NCBI GenBank assembly: GCA_964556225.1 | Contig: CAZKVJ010000011.1 | Span: 1-64,000 of the forward strand | Source of the DNA: CAZKVJ01 sp964556225 | Lineage (GTDB): Bacteria > Actinomycetota > Acidimicrobiia > Acidimicrobiales > Ilumatobacteraceae | Direction: 5' to 3' | DNA: 64,000 nt | Shown here: piece by piece, positions 8,026-15,070 of the stretch | Layout: each line of letters begins with the position of its first letter | Position numbering within the stretch: position 1 is the first letter of the stretch | The notes under the pieces: model-generated | What the model was told of the DNA's origin: nothing | Databases searched by the model: none | The model's input: only the letters and a program-made list of their open reading frames with translations | Made by a program: the position numbers and the translations under genes

Positions 8026-9273
8026 TCATCCCACCCAGGCTGCCACAGCCTCGCCACAGCGGCGACCCGAGTGCAGCGCGCCTTGGATGCTGCCCGTGTC
8101 ACGGTGGTCCCCGCACACGAAGACCCCGCCGCCGAGGGACACCGCCTGCTTGGGGTGCAGCGGCGGTGACTGGTCGGGCTGGCCGTGAGCGATGCGGTGC
8201 GTGCGCAGGTGCCGCCACTGGTGCACCACCGGACCCCACCACGCCGCGAGCTGGGTGCGGGCGAGCGACTCGAGGTCGCCGTCCACGACCCCCGGCATGG
8301 CGGCGACGATGAGGTGCTGGCCGGCCGGGGCGTAGGTCGGCGTCACGTTGGTCATGACGGCCACGTTCATGACCGGGCCGGCTCCGGTGCCGTCGAGGAC
8401 CACCAGCCGCTCCGCCACCGGCGCGCGGTCCGCTGCGAACCAGACGCTGCCGACGGCCCGGCCGCCGACCGGCGGGAGGTGCAGCAGCTCGGCCGCTGCG
8501 GGCCCATCGGTGGCGACGACGACGGCGGTGGCCTCGATGGTGTGCCCGGCCGCGGTGCGGATCGTGGTGCCCTCGACGGCGCTGACCGGCGTGGACAGGC
8601 GGATCGACCCGGCCGGGAGCTGGGCGGCGAGCTGGGCGGGGATGGCGCCCATGCCCCGGGCGGGTACGGCGGCGTCACCGCCGGCGAGCGAGCGGAAGAT
8701 GACGTCGAACATCCGCCGTGACGTCTCCAGCGTGGGATCGAGCTGGATGCCGGCGAACAGCGGCCGGAAGAAGCGCTGGATCATCCGATCGGAGAAGCCC
8801 AGCGAGCGCAGCATCGTGATGGTGGGAAGGTCGTGGCCGCGCAGCAGCTGCGGGGGCGGCACGGACCGGAGCCGCTGGCGCAGGAGGGCGACGCGAGCCT
8901 TGTCGAGCGGTGAGCCGATCGGCGCTCGGGCGGTGGCGAGGACCCGACGTGGCGAGCGGATCGGGTCGGCGACGACGTGGCCCTTCTGGCTGAGCCACAC
9001 GAGCGCGCCGGGTTCGAAGGCGCGCAAGTCGAGCGCGTCCAGGTCGAGCTGGCGCCGCAGCTCGGGGTAGGCGGTCAGCGCCACCTGGAAGCCGCGGTCG
9101 ATGAGGAACCCGTCGACCTCGTCGGTGCGGACGCGCCCCCCCACGCCGTCGGCGGCCTCGAGGACGGTCACCTGGCGGCCCGCCCGGTGCATGGCGCGGG
9201 CGGCGGCGAGGCCGGCCAGCCCGGCCCCGACGACGACGACCTCCGCCCGGTCGGGGAGCGGGTCGGTGCTCAT
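8026..9273 (-). CDS. FAD-dependent oxidoreductase, protoporphyrinogen oxidase/phytoene desaturase superfamily
   Basis: A flavin amine-oxidase-type protein of 415 residues. It has the dinucleotide motif VVVVGAGLAGLAAA at residues 12-25, the following acidic residue in VTVLEAADGVGGRVRT, a middle membrane/substrate domain, and a C-terminal FAD contact FVCGDHRDTGSIQGALHSG. The family desaturates isoprenoids or oxidises amines or porphyrinogens; the substrate here is not evident and no carotenoid or heme genes flank it. The ATG start at 9273 overlaps the upstream stop codon in ATGA, so it is coupled to the TIGR01777-type gene; the SRPBCC gene follows after 28 bases. The three may act on one hydrophobic substrate (inference). 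Confidence 0.85.
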   Translation of the reverse strand: MSTDPLPDRAEVVVVGAGLAGLAAARAMHRAGRQVTVLEAADGVGGRVRTDEVDGFLIDRGFQVALTAYPELRRQLDLDALDLRAFEPGALVWLSQKGHVVADPIRSPRRVLATARAPIGSPLDKARVALLRQRLRSVPPPQLLRGHDLPTITMLRSLGFSDRMIQRFFRPLFAGIQLDPTLETSRRMFDVIFRSLAGGDAAVPARGMGAIPAQLAAQLPAGSIRLSTPVSAVEGTTIRTAAGHTIEATAVVVATDGPAAAELLHLPPVGGRAVGSVWFAADRAPVAERLVVLDGTGAGPVMNVAVMTNVTPTYAPAGQHLIVAAMPGVVDGDLESLARTQLAAWWGPVVHQWRHLRTHRIAHGQPDQSPPLHPKQAVSLGGGVFVCGDHRDTGSIQGALHSGRRCGEAVAAWVG

Positions 9274-10175
9274 GCCGGGACGGGGCGTTCGAGGAGCGCG
9301 CGCAAGGCGACCTCGAGGGTGGGATGGGTGAACTCGAAGCCGTCGGACTGCAGGGCAGCCGGCAGGACCCGCTGTCCGGTGAAGAGCAGCGAGTCGGCCA
9401 GGTCGCGCCCGAGCAGCAGACGGGGACCGAAGGCCGGGACGGGTACGACGCTCGGACGCTTGAGCACCCGGCCGAGGACCTTGGCGAACTCGGCGTTGCG
9501 CACGGGATTCGGGGCGGTCAGGTTCACGGGGCCGCGCAGCTCGGAGGTGAGCAGGTGCTCGATGGCGCGGACCTCGTCGTCGAGGCTGATCCAGCTCTGC
9601 CACGCCTGGCCGCTGCCGAAGCGGCCGCCGAGGCCCAGGCGGAACAGCGGCAGCTGCTTGGCCAGCGCCCCGCCGCGCGGGGTGAGCACGATGCCGGTGC
9701 GCAGGTGCGCCACTCGGATGCCGGCCGCCTCCGCCTCGGCCGTGGCGCCCTCCCAGGCCCGGCAGACATCGGCCAGGAAGCCGGTCCCCGGCGAGCTGGT
9801 CTCCGACAGCTGCTCGTCGTCGCGGGCGCCGTAGATCCCGATGGCCGAGCCGGACAGCCAGACCTGTGGGGGCCGCTCGAGCCCCGCCATCGTCCGGGCG
9901 AGGAGCTCGGTGCTGCGCAGTCGGCTGTCACGGATCTCCCGTCGGTAGTCGTCGGTCCAGCGGTGGTCGCCGATGCCGGCCCCGGCCAGGTGCACCACCG
10001 CGTCGGTCCCGTCGAGGGCAGCAGGGTCGAGCGTGCCCGCCGCCGGATCCCACTGCACGTCGTCGCCAGAGGGGCCGGCCCGCACGAGCCGCACCACCTG
10101 GTGGCCCGCCGAGCGGAGTCGCTCGACGAGCGCCGTCCCGATCAGACCGGTCGATCCACTGATGACGAGGCGCAT
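9270..10175 (-). CDS. TIGR01777-family NAD-dependent epimerase-like protein (YfcH/SDR39U1 type)
   Basis: An extended SDR of 301 residues beginning MRLVISGSTGLIGTALV, a variant GxxGxxG cofactor site, with VVHLAGAGIGDHRW in the position typical of the TIGR01777 group, LSGSAIGIYG, a NLTAPNPV segment and the C-terminal HPTLEVALRALL helix (DUF1731). The function of this family is not settled; members are linked to cell division or sugar metabolism by name only. TAACCT (complement of 10183-10188) lies 7 bases before ATG 10175, so the start is leaderless and 36 bases of longer in-frame coding are ignored. First gene of the SDR / FAD-oxidoreductase / SRPBCC operon. Confidence 0.85.
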   Translation of the reverse strand: MRLVISGSTGLIGTALVERLRSAGHQVVRLVRAGPSGDDVQWDPAAGTLDPAALDGTDAVVHLAGAGIGDHRWTDDYRREIRDSRLRSTELLARTMAGLERPPQVWLSGSAIGIYGARDDEQLSETSSPGTGFLADVCRAWEGATAEAEAAGIRVAHLRTGIVLTPRGGALAKQLPLFRLGLGGRFGSGQAWQSWISLDDEVRAIEHLLTSELRGPVNLTAPNPVRNAEFAKVLGRVLKRPSVVPVPAFGPRLLLGRDLADSLLFTGQRVLPAALQSDGFEFTHPTLEVALRALLERPVPA

Positions 10176-10213
10176 GCCCGTGAGGTTACGGCCCCCCACC
10201 CCCACCCTCACCC

Positions 10214-10263
10214 GGTTCTGGTCCCAGGAAGTAGCGCTGAGCGCTACTTGGTGCTGCCAGAAC
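10214..10263. repeat. Degenerate copy of the GGTTCTGG palindromic repeat
   Basis: The left 25 bases are identical to the left arm of the perfect palindrome at 22272-22322. The inner stem AAGTAGCGCT/AGCGCTACTT (10229-10238, 10240-10249) is perfect, the outer right arm has drifted but keeps CCAGAAC at the end. It lies just downstream of the KimA-like gene end and upstream of the next gene's promoter, consistent with a terminator or REP-like element. Confidence 0.7.
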
Positions 10264-10271
10264 GGAGGGGG

Positions 10272-12107
10272 TCAGTCGACGACGACGGGGACGGAGGTGA
10301 CGACGGTGTTCGGCCGGTAGAGCAGGCGGGCCTTCAGCGCCAGCGCCGACTGGTTGTGCAGCCACTGCGTGCTGAGGCTGGTCACCACCTCGGGGAGGAC
10401 CACCGTGATGATCTCGTCCGGGTCCTGCTCGTCGAGCTCGTCGATGTAGTCGAGGACGGGGCCGGTGAGCTCGCGGTACGGCGAGGCGATCGTGTGCAGC
10501 TCGACGGGCACCTCGTGCGCGGACCACTGGTCCCGCAGCGCGCGCTCCTCCTCCGGCGACGACACGACGGACAGGGCGATCAGCCGATCCGGTGCCAGGC
10601 TGCGCGCGTAGCTGACGGCGTGGAGCACGCCCTTGTTGACGGCACCGACGAGCACGACGACCAGGTGCGTGTGGCGCCGGATCCGGTAACCGGGTTCGAC
10701 GGAGGTCTCCGCCTTGACGTGCGCGTAGTGGCGGTTGATGAGCATGAAGAAGCCGACGAGGATCGGGATCAGCACGGCGGGGATCCACGCTCCGTCGGTG
10801 AACTTCGTGACGACCACGATCATCGCCACGAGCGCGGTGGTGATGGCGCCCACGGTGTTGACCACCATCTTCGGCCGCCAGCCCGGCTCGCGATAGCGCC
10901 AGTGGTGCACGACCATGCCGGACTGGGAGATCGTGAAACCGGTGAACACCCCGGTCGCGTAGAGCGGGATCAGCGCGCTCACCACCCCACCGAATGCGAC
11001 GAGCAGCGCGATCGCGGCGAGCGAGAGGAACAGGATGCCGTTCGAGAAGACCAGCCGATCTCCCCGGTTGGTGAACTGGCGCGGGAGGTAGCCGTCTCGG
11101 GCGATGATGCTGCTGAGGCGGGGGTAGTCGGCGTACGCGGTGTTCGCGGCCAGGATCAAGATGGCGAACGTCGCGAACTGGGTGACGAAGAAGGCGAGGT
11201 TCCGCCCGCCGTACACCTGCTCGGCCATCTGAGCGAGGACCGTGTCGCCTTCTTCGTCGGGGAACGGCTTGAGGCGCTGGGCCAGCACCGAGAGACCGAA
11301 GAAGCAGCTGCCGAGGATGGTCGCCATCAGCACCAGCGTCGTCGCCGCGTTCCGAGGTTCTGGCCGCTTGAACACCGGGACACCGTCGGCGACCGCCTCG
11401 ACACCGGTCAGGGCGACGGCGCCGGATGCGAACGCCTTCAAGAAGACGAAGAGCCCGATCGTTCCGCCCGCCGCCAGGAGCTCGGTCTGCTCGCCGGTGT
11501 GCTGGATCTCCGGGAGGTCCTGGGCGAAGACCCGGAACAGGCCGACCACGATCAGGGTGATGAGGCAGGCGATGTAGAGGTAGGTCGGAGGGGCGAACAG
11601 GGCGCCGCTCTCCTTCAGACCCCGAAGGTTCGCCACCCCCATCAAGGCGACGAAGCCGACGCACAGCCAGACCCGGTACTCCGCCAACCCGTTGAACGCC
11701 GACACGATGGCGGCGACCCCGCCGGCCACGGAGACGGCGACGGTGAGGATGTAGTCGACGAGCATGGAGCCGCCGGCGACGAGCGAGGGGATCGGCCCGA
11801 GGTTCTCCCGTGAGACCACGTAGGCGCCGCCACCACCCGGGTAGGCGTAGATCGTCTGGCGGTAGCTGCTCACCACCACGACGAGCAGCACCACGACCAT
11901 GATCGAGATCGGCACGAGGCGGCTGTACGCCGCGATCCCGGCTGCCCCGACGAGGATCAGCAGGATCTCCTGCGTGGCGTACGCGGTGGAGGAGATGGCG
12001 TCGCTGGCGAAGACCGGCAGCGCGACCTTCTTCGGCAAGCGGTGGTGCTGCTCCTCGCTGGAGGCGATCGGACGGCCGATCAGGATGCGCTTGAACAGGC
12101 TGGCCAT
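10272..12107 (-). CDS. KimA-like potassium permease (APC superfamily)
   Basis: A 611-residue membrane protein with about 12 hydrophobic segments and a C-terminal soluble domain of about 150 residues. It follows Bacillus KimA (YdaO), a c-di-AMP-regulated K+:H+ symporter, closely as I recall that sequence: the N-terminal FKRILIGRP, ASDAISSTAYATQEIL, SYRQTIYAYPGGGGAYVVS, DYILTVAVSVAGG, ALTGVEA, FSNGILFL and the late HNQSALALKARL all have direct counterparts. Potassium import is supported by the divergent neighbours, two RCK/TrkA-type regulatory proteins. ATG 12107 is chosen because it matches the KimA start; upstream in-frame codons run into the divergent gene. No TANNNT box is visible. Older annotations would call it a generic amino-acid permease. 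Confidence 0.85.
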   Translation of the reverse strand: MASLFKRILIGRPIASSEEQHHRLPKKVALPVFASDAISSTAYATQEILLILVGAAGIAAYSRLVPISIMVVVLLVVVVSSYRQTIYAYPGGGGAYVVSRENLGPIPSLVAGGSMLVDYILTVAVSVAGGVAAIVSAFNGLAEYRVWLCVGFVALMGVANLRGLKESGALFAPPTYLYIACLITLIVVGLFRVFAQDLPEIQHTGEQTELLAAGGTIGLFVFLKAFASGAVALTGVEAVADGVPVFKRPEPRNAATTLVLMATILGSCFFGLSVLAQRLKPFPDEEGDTVLAQMAEQVYGGRNLAFFVTQFATFAILILAANTAYADYPRLSSIIARDGYLPRQFTNRGDRLVFSNGILFLSLAAIALLVAFGGVVSALIPLYATGVFTGFTISQSGMVVHHWRYREPGWRPKMVVNTVGAITTALVAMIVVVTKFTDGAWIPAVLIPILVGFFMLINRHYAHVKAETSVEPGYRIRRHTHLVVVLVGAVNKGVLHAVSYARSLAPDRLIALSVVSSPEEERALRDQWSAHEVPVELHTIASPYRELTGPVLDYIDELDEQDPDEIITVVLPEVVTSLSTQWLHNQSALALKARLLYRPNTVVTSVPVVVD

Positions 12108-12230
12108 GCGGCGACGAGCATTCCACACCGCTGCCCGCGGATGGAGATCGGTGTCGATGGGGCCGGCAGCCCACGACGGCCTACGATGCGACCGGTCGGA
12201 GCGCCCGTGCCCCGCCGAGGAGAGCCGAAC

Positions 12231-12896
12231 GTGCACGTCGTCATCGTGGGGTGTGGCCGGGTGGGGTCATCGCTCGCCCGCCAGCTGGTCGAGGGGGGAC
12301 ACTCGGTCGCGATCATCGACCGGCGGGCCGAGGCGTTCAGCCGGCTCGGACCGGACTTCACCGGGCGGTCGATGGTCGGCATCGGCTTCGACCGTGACCT
12401 GCTGGTCGAGGCCGGCATCGAACGGGCGGGAGCGCTCGCCGCCGTGACGAACGGCGACAACAGCAACATCCTCATCGCTCGCGTGGCGCGTGAGAACTTC
12501 GGCATCGAGCGGGTCGTGGCCCGCATCTACGACCCCCGCCGGGCCGCCGTGTACGAACGTCTGGGGATCGCCACCGTCGCCACCGTCGCCTGGACCACCG
12601 AGCGCGTGATGCGCCGGATCCTCCCGGAGGAGGCGGCGGTCGAGTGGGTCGATCCCAGCGCGAACGTCTCGCTCGTCGAGCACACCCTCGGCACGGCATG
12701 GTCCGGACACCCGGCGCTCGAGATCGACCAGCCCGGCGTCCGTCTTATGGCGCTCAGCCGGCTCGGCGCCTCACGGCTCCCGAGCGCTGACCTGGTCCTC
12801 CAAGACGGCGACGTCGTCTACCTGGCGGTCGCGGCCGAGGCGCTCGAGCGCATCCCGCAGGTCATCGCCGGTCCGCCCGCCGGAGGCCACCACTGA
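12231..12896 (+). CDS. TrkA/RCK-type potassium transport regulatory protein (CeoB-like)
   Basis: A 221-residue protein with an N-terminal RCK_N Rossmann domain beginning with the nucleotide motif VIVGCGRVGSSLA, the acidic residue in AIIDR, and TNGDNSNILIARVAREN, followed by a RCK_C ligand domain from about residue 140 (VEHTLGTAWSGHPALEI). These subunits bind NAD(H), ATP or c-di-AMP and gate potassium channels and transporters from the cytosol. GTG 12231 is chosen: it has GGAGA 6 bases upstream and puts the start directly at the first beta strand, whereas the longer frame from 12042 runs across the divergent promoter. TACGAT at 12182-12187 may be its -10. It forms a pair with the next RCK gene. 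Confidence 0.88.
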   Translation: MHVVIVGCGRVGSSLARQLVEGGHSVAIIDRRAEAFSRLGPDFTGRSMVGIGFDRDLLVEAGIERAGALAAVTNGDNSNILIARVARENFGIERVVARIYDPRRAAVYERLGIATVATVAWTTERVMRRILPEEAAVEWVDPSANVSLVEHTLGTAWSGHPALEIDQPGVRLMALSRLGASRLPSADLVLQDGDVVYLAVAAEALERIPQVIAGPPAGGHH

Positions 12897-12933
12897 TGTC
12901 GCGCCCGATCGAGCACGGGGAGGATCCCGGAAC

Positions 12934-13611
12934 ATGAAGGTCGTCATCGCCGGCGGCGGCAGCGTCGGGCGGTTCATCGGCGAGCAGCTGGTGGCCGGCG
13001 GCCACGTCGTCACCATCATCGACAACGACCGCTCGATCCTGGCCCGCTACGGCCAGGCGGGCGAGCCGGCCGGCGTCACCTGGCACCTCGGCGACGCCTG
13101 TGAGATCGCCACGCTGGCGTCGGCGGGGGTGGCGGAGGCTGACGTCGTCGCCTCGGTCACCGGCGACGACGAGGACAACCTGGTCGTGTCGCTCCTCGCC
13201 AAGCAGGAGTTCGGGGTGCCTCGGGTCGTGGCCCGGGTGAACAACCCGAAGAACGAGTGGATGTTCAACGAGATGTGGGGCGTCGACGTGTCGGTGAGCA
13301 CGCCGCACCTCATCACGGGGCTCGTGCAGGAAGCGGTCAGCGTCGGAGCCTTCGTCCGGCTGATGTCGTTCGAGGGCGGCAAGGCGAAGCTGGCCGAGGT
13401 GACGCTGGCGGCGGGGTCACCGGCCGCCGATCAGGAGATCGCGGCGCTGGCGCTGCCCCGCGACGCCACGGTGGTCGCCGTGCTGCGGCGCGAGCAGGTG
13501 GTCGTGCCGCGCGGCGACACGATCCTGCGGGTCGGTGACGAGGTCGTGGTGCTGGTGACCGCGGAGAGCGAGGAGCAGGTCCGCCGCGTGCTCATCGGCA
13601 GCGCCGCCTGA
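12934..13611 (+). CDS. Second TrkA/RCK-type potassium transport regulatory protein (CeoC-like)
   Basis: A 225-residue paralogue of the preceding protein, again with RCK_N (VVIAGGGSVGRFIGEQL, TIIDND, VTGDDEDNLVVSLLAK) and RCK_C (LAEVTLAAGSPAADQEI onward) domains. A GGGGAGG site lies 9 bases before ATG 12934, and the gap from the upstream gene is 37 bases, so both are likely on one transcript. Two different RCK subunits side by side occur in mycobacteria (ceoB-ceoC), also near an APC-type permease and an OB-fold gene, so this block looks like conserved actinobacterial order. A hetero-assembly controlling the KimA-like permease is an inference. Confidence 0.88.
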   Translation: MKVVIAGGGSVGRFIGEQLVAGGHVVTIIDNDRSILARYGQAGEPAGVTWHLGDACEIATLASAGVAEADVVASVTGDDEDNLVVSLLAKQEFGVPRVVARVNNPKNEWMFNEMWGVDVSVSTPHLITGLVQEAVSVGAFVRLMSFEGGKAKLAEVTLAAGSPAADQEIAALALPRDATVVAVLRREQVVVPRGDTILRVGDEVVVLVTAESEEQVRRVLIGSAA

Positions 13612-13622
13612 CCAGTGCCGGG

Positions 13623-13648
13623 TGCCGGCCGGCCACGTCAGGCCGGCA
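13623..13648. terminator. Hairpin between convergent CeoC-like and OB-fold genes
   Basis: TGCCGGCC (13623-13630) and GGCCGGCA (13641-13648) form an 8-bp stem around a 10-base loop that contains the OB-fold gene stop codon. No U-run follows on either strand, so terminator function is tentative. Confidence 0.4.
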
Positions 13649-13994
13649 GCAGCGTGTACACCGGGTTGAGGATGATCCGTCGACCGTGCTCCTCGTAGGG
13701 CACGCCTTCGAGCGTGAGGGCCCGCCCGTGCTCGACCCCGCCGAGCTCGCGCCGGCCGGTGAAGACCGCCACCGCCCGGCCGGTGCCGTCTTCGATCACG
13801 ATCTCGAGCGCCGGCACCCCCGAGCGGGGAGCGATGCGCATCCGCTTCACCTCACCGGCGATCCGGACGCGCTGACGCGAGCCCATCTCGGCGATGGGGG
13901 TGGTGTCGAGCGGACCGAAGCGGGCCTGCAGGCGCTCGACCTCGAGCTCCTCCGGCGACGCCTTCAAGCGCCGGACCACGTCCTTCAGTGACAC
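13638..13994 (-). CDS. OB-fold nucleic acid-binding protein
   Basis: A 118-residue protein with an N-terminal helical stretch and one OB-fold of the tRNA/DNA-binding anticodon type: GSRQRVRIAGEVKRMRI, IVIEDGTGRAVAVFTGRRE and a final RRIILNPVYTLL. The DGTG-x-AVAVF pattern is typical of RecG- and RecO-like OB domains. Substrate unknown. GTG 13994 has AGGA about 9 bases upstream and 12 bases separate it from the stop of the thioredoxin selenoprotein gene, so the two are probably co-transcribed. A comparable OB-fold protein follows ceoBC in mycobacteria, as I recall. Confidence 0.78.
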   Translation of the reverse strand: MSLKDVVRRLKASPEELEVERLQARFGPLDTTPIAEMGSRQRVRIAGEVKRMRIAPRSGVPALEIVIEDGTGRAVAVFTGRRELGGVEHGRALTLEGVPYEEHGRRIILNPVYTLLPA

Positions 13995-14006
13995 GCGGCG
14001 ATCCTG

Positions 14007-14534
14007 TCACGTCGCGGCGAGCACGGCGAACACGTCGTCGAGACGGTCCTCGGGCAGGGCGCCGATGTACCGGTCGAGCGTGCCGCCGGCACCGATGAAC
14101 ACCCACGCCGGCTGACCAGGGACGCCGAAGCGGGCGTACAGCTCGCCGGTCTCGTCGCGGATGCTGGGGAAGCTCAGGCCGTGGCGTTCCTGGAACTCGA
14201 CCATCGACTCGTCGCTGCCGTTCCAGGCGACCCCGACCACGTCGACCCCGTCGGCGTGGCGCTGGCTGACCTCCTCGACCGAGGGGGCTTCACGGTTGCA
14301 CGTGCTTCAACCAGGTGCCCAGAACCACAGCGCCACCGGCTTGCCGGCGAAGCGGGAGCCGAGGTCGAGGGTGCCGCCGCCGACGATCGGTGCCGTGAAG
14401 GCGAGCAGGTCGGACGTCGCGCCGGACGTCGCGGCGCTGGCGGCTGCGTCGGGAGCGGCTGGAGAGCCCGACGAGCCGCTGGCGCATCCGACGAGCGCGA
14501 CCGCGCCGAGGACGATGGTGGCGATCCGCCGCAT
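14007..14534 (-). CDS. Selenocysteine-containing DsbE/TlpA-like thioredoxin lipoprotein
   Basis: Read through one in-frame TGA (14309-14307), this gene gives 175 residues. It opens with a lipoprotein signal (MRRIATIVL, lipobox ALVGC), then an Ala/Ser linker, then a TlpA-type thioredoxin domain: FAGKPVALWFWAPG-U-STC-NREAP, with Sec at 76 and Cys at 79, followed by VVGVAWNGSDESM, the FPSIRDETG insert, and the cis-Pro loop GVPGQPAWVF. Actinobacterial DsbE/Mpt53 proteins have WCPFCNAEAP at the same place, so TGA replaces exactly the first, nucleophilic cysteine of CxxC. Both sides of the TGA are one frame, with no frameshift. The protein should act outside the membrane as a thiol oxidoreductase. 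TAGGGT (complement of 14541-14546) ends 6 bases before ATG 14534; the in-frame GTG at 14540 is less likely. Without Sec insertion the product would be 75 useless residues. Confidence 0.85.
14270..14287 (-). promoter_or_regulatory. SECIS-like hairpin for the thioredoxin UGA codon
   Basis: On the minus strand, CCTC (14284-14281) pairs with GAGG (14276-14273) around the apical loop GGTC (14280-14277); a C-A mismatch and two further C-G pairs extend the stem. The loop begins 27 bases after the TGA, inside the 16-37 base range of bacterial SECIS elements, and starts with GG as does the E. coli fdhF loop. Position, loop and spacing fit; the stem is short and needs folding to confirm. Confidence 0.55.
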
Positions 14535-14595
14535 GGCCACACCCTAGGGGGACGATCGTGGCGACGGGCGTCGGGCCGGTACCCTTCGCCCTCCC

Positions 14596-15021
14596 ATGAG
14601 CACCCGCAAGCTGATCCTGGCGGCCCTGGCGTGCGGGCTGGCGATCCTGATCGCCGGGACCATCGCCATCCTGCGGGTGCCGCGCGTCGACGACCAGGAC
14701 CTGCTGCTCCCGGTCGGCGAGTCGGCGACGGCGGGTGACATGACCGTCACGGTCGTCGACGTCCGCCAGGAGGCGGATCGCACGGTGGTCGAGGTCGAGC
14801 TGCAAGGTGTCGACGGCGTCGACGGCACCGAGGGGTGGGTCCTCGTCGCCGCAGGCGAGAAGCGCTACCCGCTGGCCGAGGGTGCCGAACCGTGCGGGAC
14901 CACCAGCGTCGAGGTGGCGTTGCGGTGCCAGCTCGCCTTCGAGCCGGCCGACAGCGGCGTGCTCGCGTACGTGCACGCCGACGAGCAGCAGCAGTGGTCG
15001 CTCGAAGCGACGAGGTCATGA
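14596..15021 (+). CDS. Membrane-anchored hypothetical protein, DUF4352-like
   Basis: A 141-residue protein: one N-terminal hydrophobic segment (LILAALACGLAILIAGTIAIL, about 20 residues from position 6) acting as anchor or uncleaved signal, then a beta-rich extracellular domain whose opening GESATAGDMTVTVVDV and RTVVEVELQG resemble the DUF4352/telokinin-like fold. Two cysteines (in EPCGTT and LRCQLAF) could form a disulfide, which is of interest because an exported thioredoxin selenoprotein is divergently encoded 61 bases away. TACCCT at 14580-14585 precedes ATG 14596 by 10 bases. Function unknown. Confidence 0.7.
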   Translation: MSTRKLILAALACGLAILIAGTIAILRVPRVDDQDLLLPVGESATAGDMTVTVVDVRQEADRTVVEVELQGVDGVDGTEGWVLVAAGEKRYPLAEGAEPCGTTSVEVALRCQLAFEPADSGVLAYVHADEQQQWSLEATRS

Positions 15022-15070
15022 TCGCCCGCTACGGTTGCAGCGCGCTCCACGGATCCGACACGAGGTGACG

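Noticed and set aside
9324..11813. An 829-residue plus-strand frame across the SDR-like and KimA-like genes
   Set aside because: Low-complexity Asp/Glu/His/Arg composition typical of an antisense frame in GC-rich DNA; it crosses two real gene boundaries and the repeat.
14240..14310. A frameshifted or nonsense-mutated thioredoxin pseudogene
   Set aside because: Both halves are in the same frame, the TGA is exactly at the redox cysteine, the second cysteine, cis-proline loop and promoter are intact, and a SECIS-like hairpin follows.
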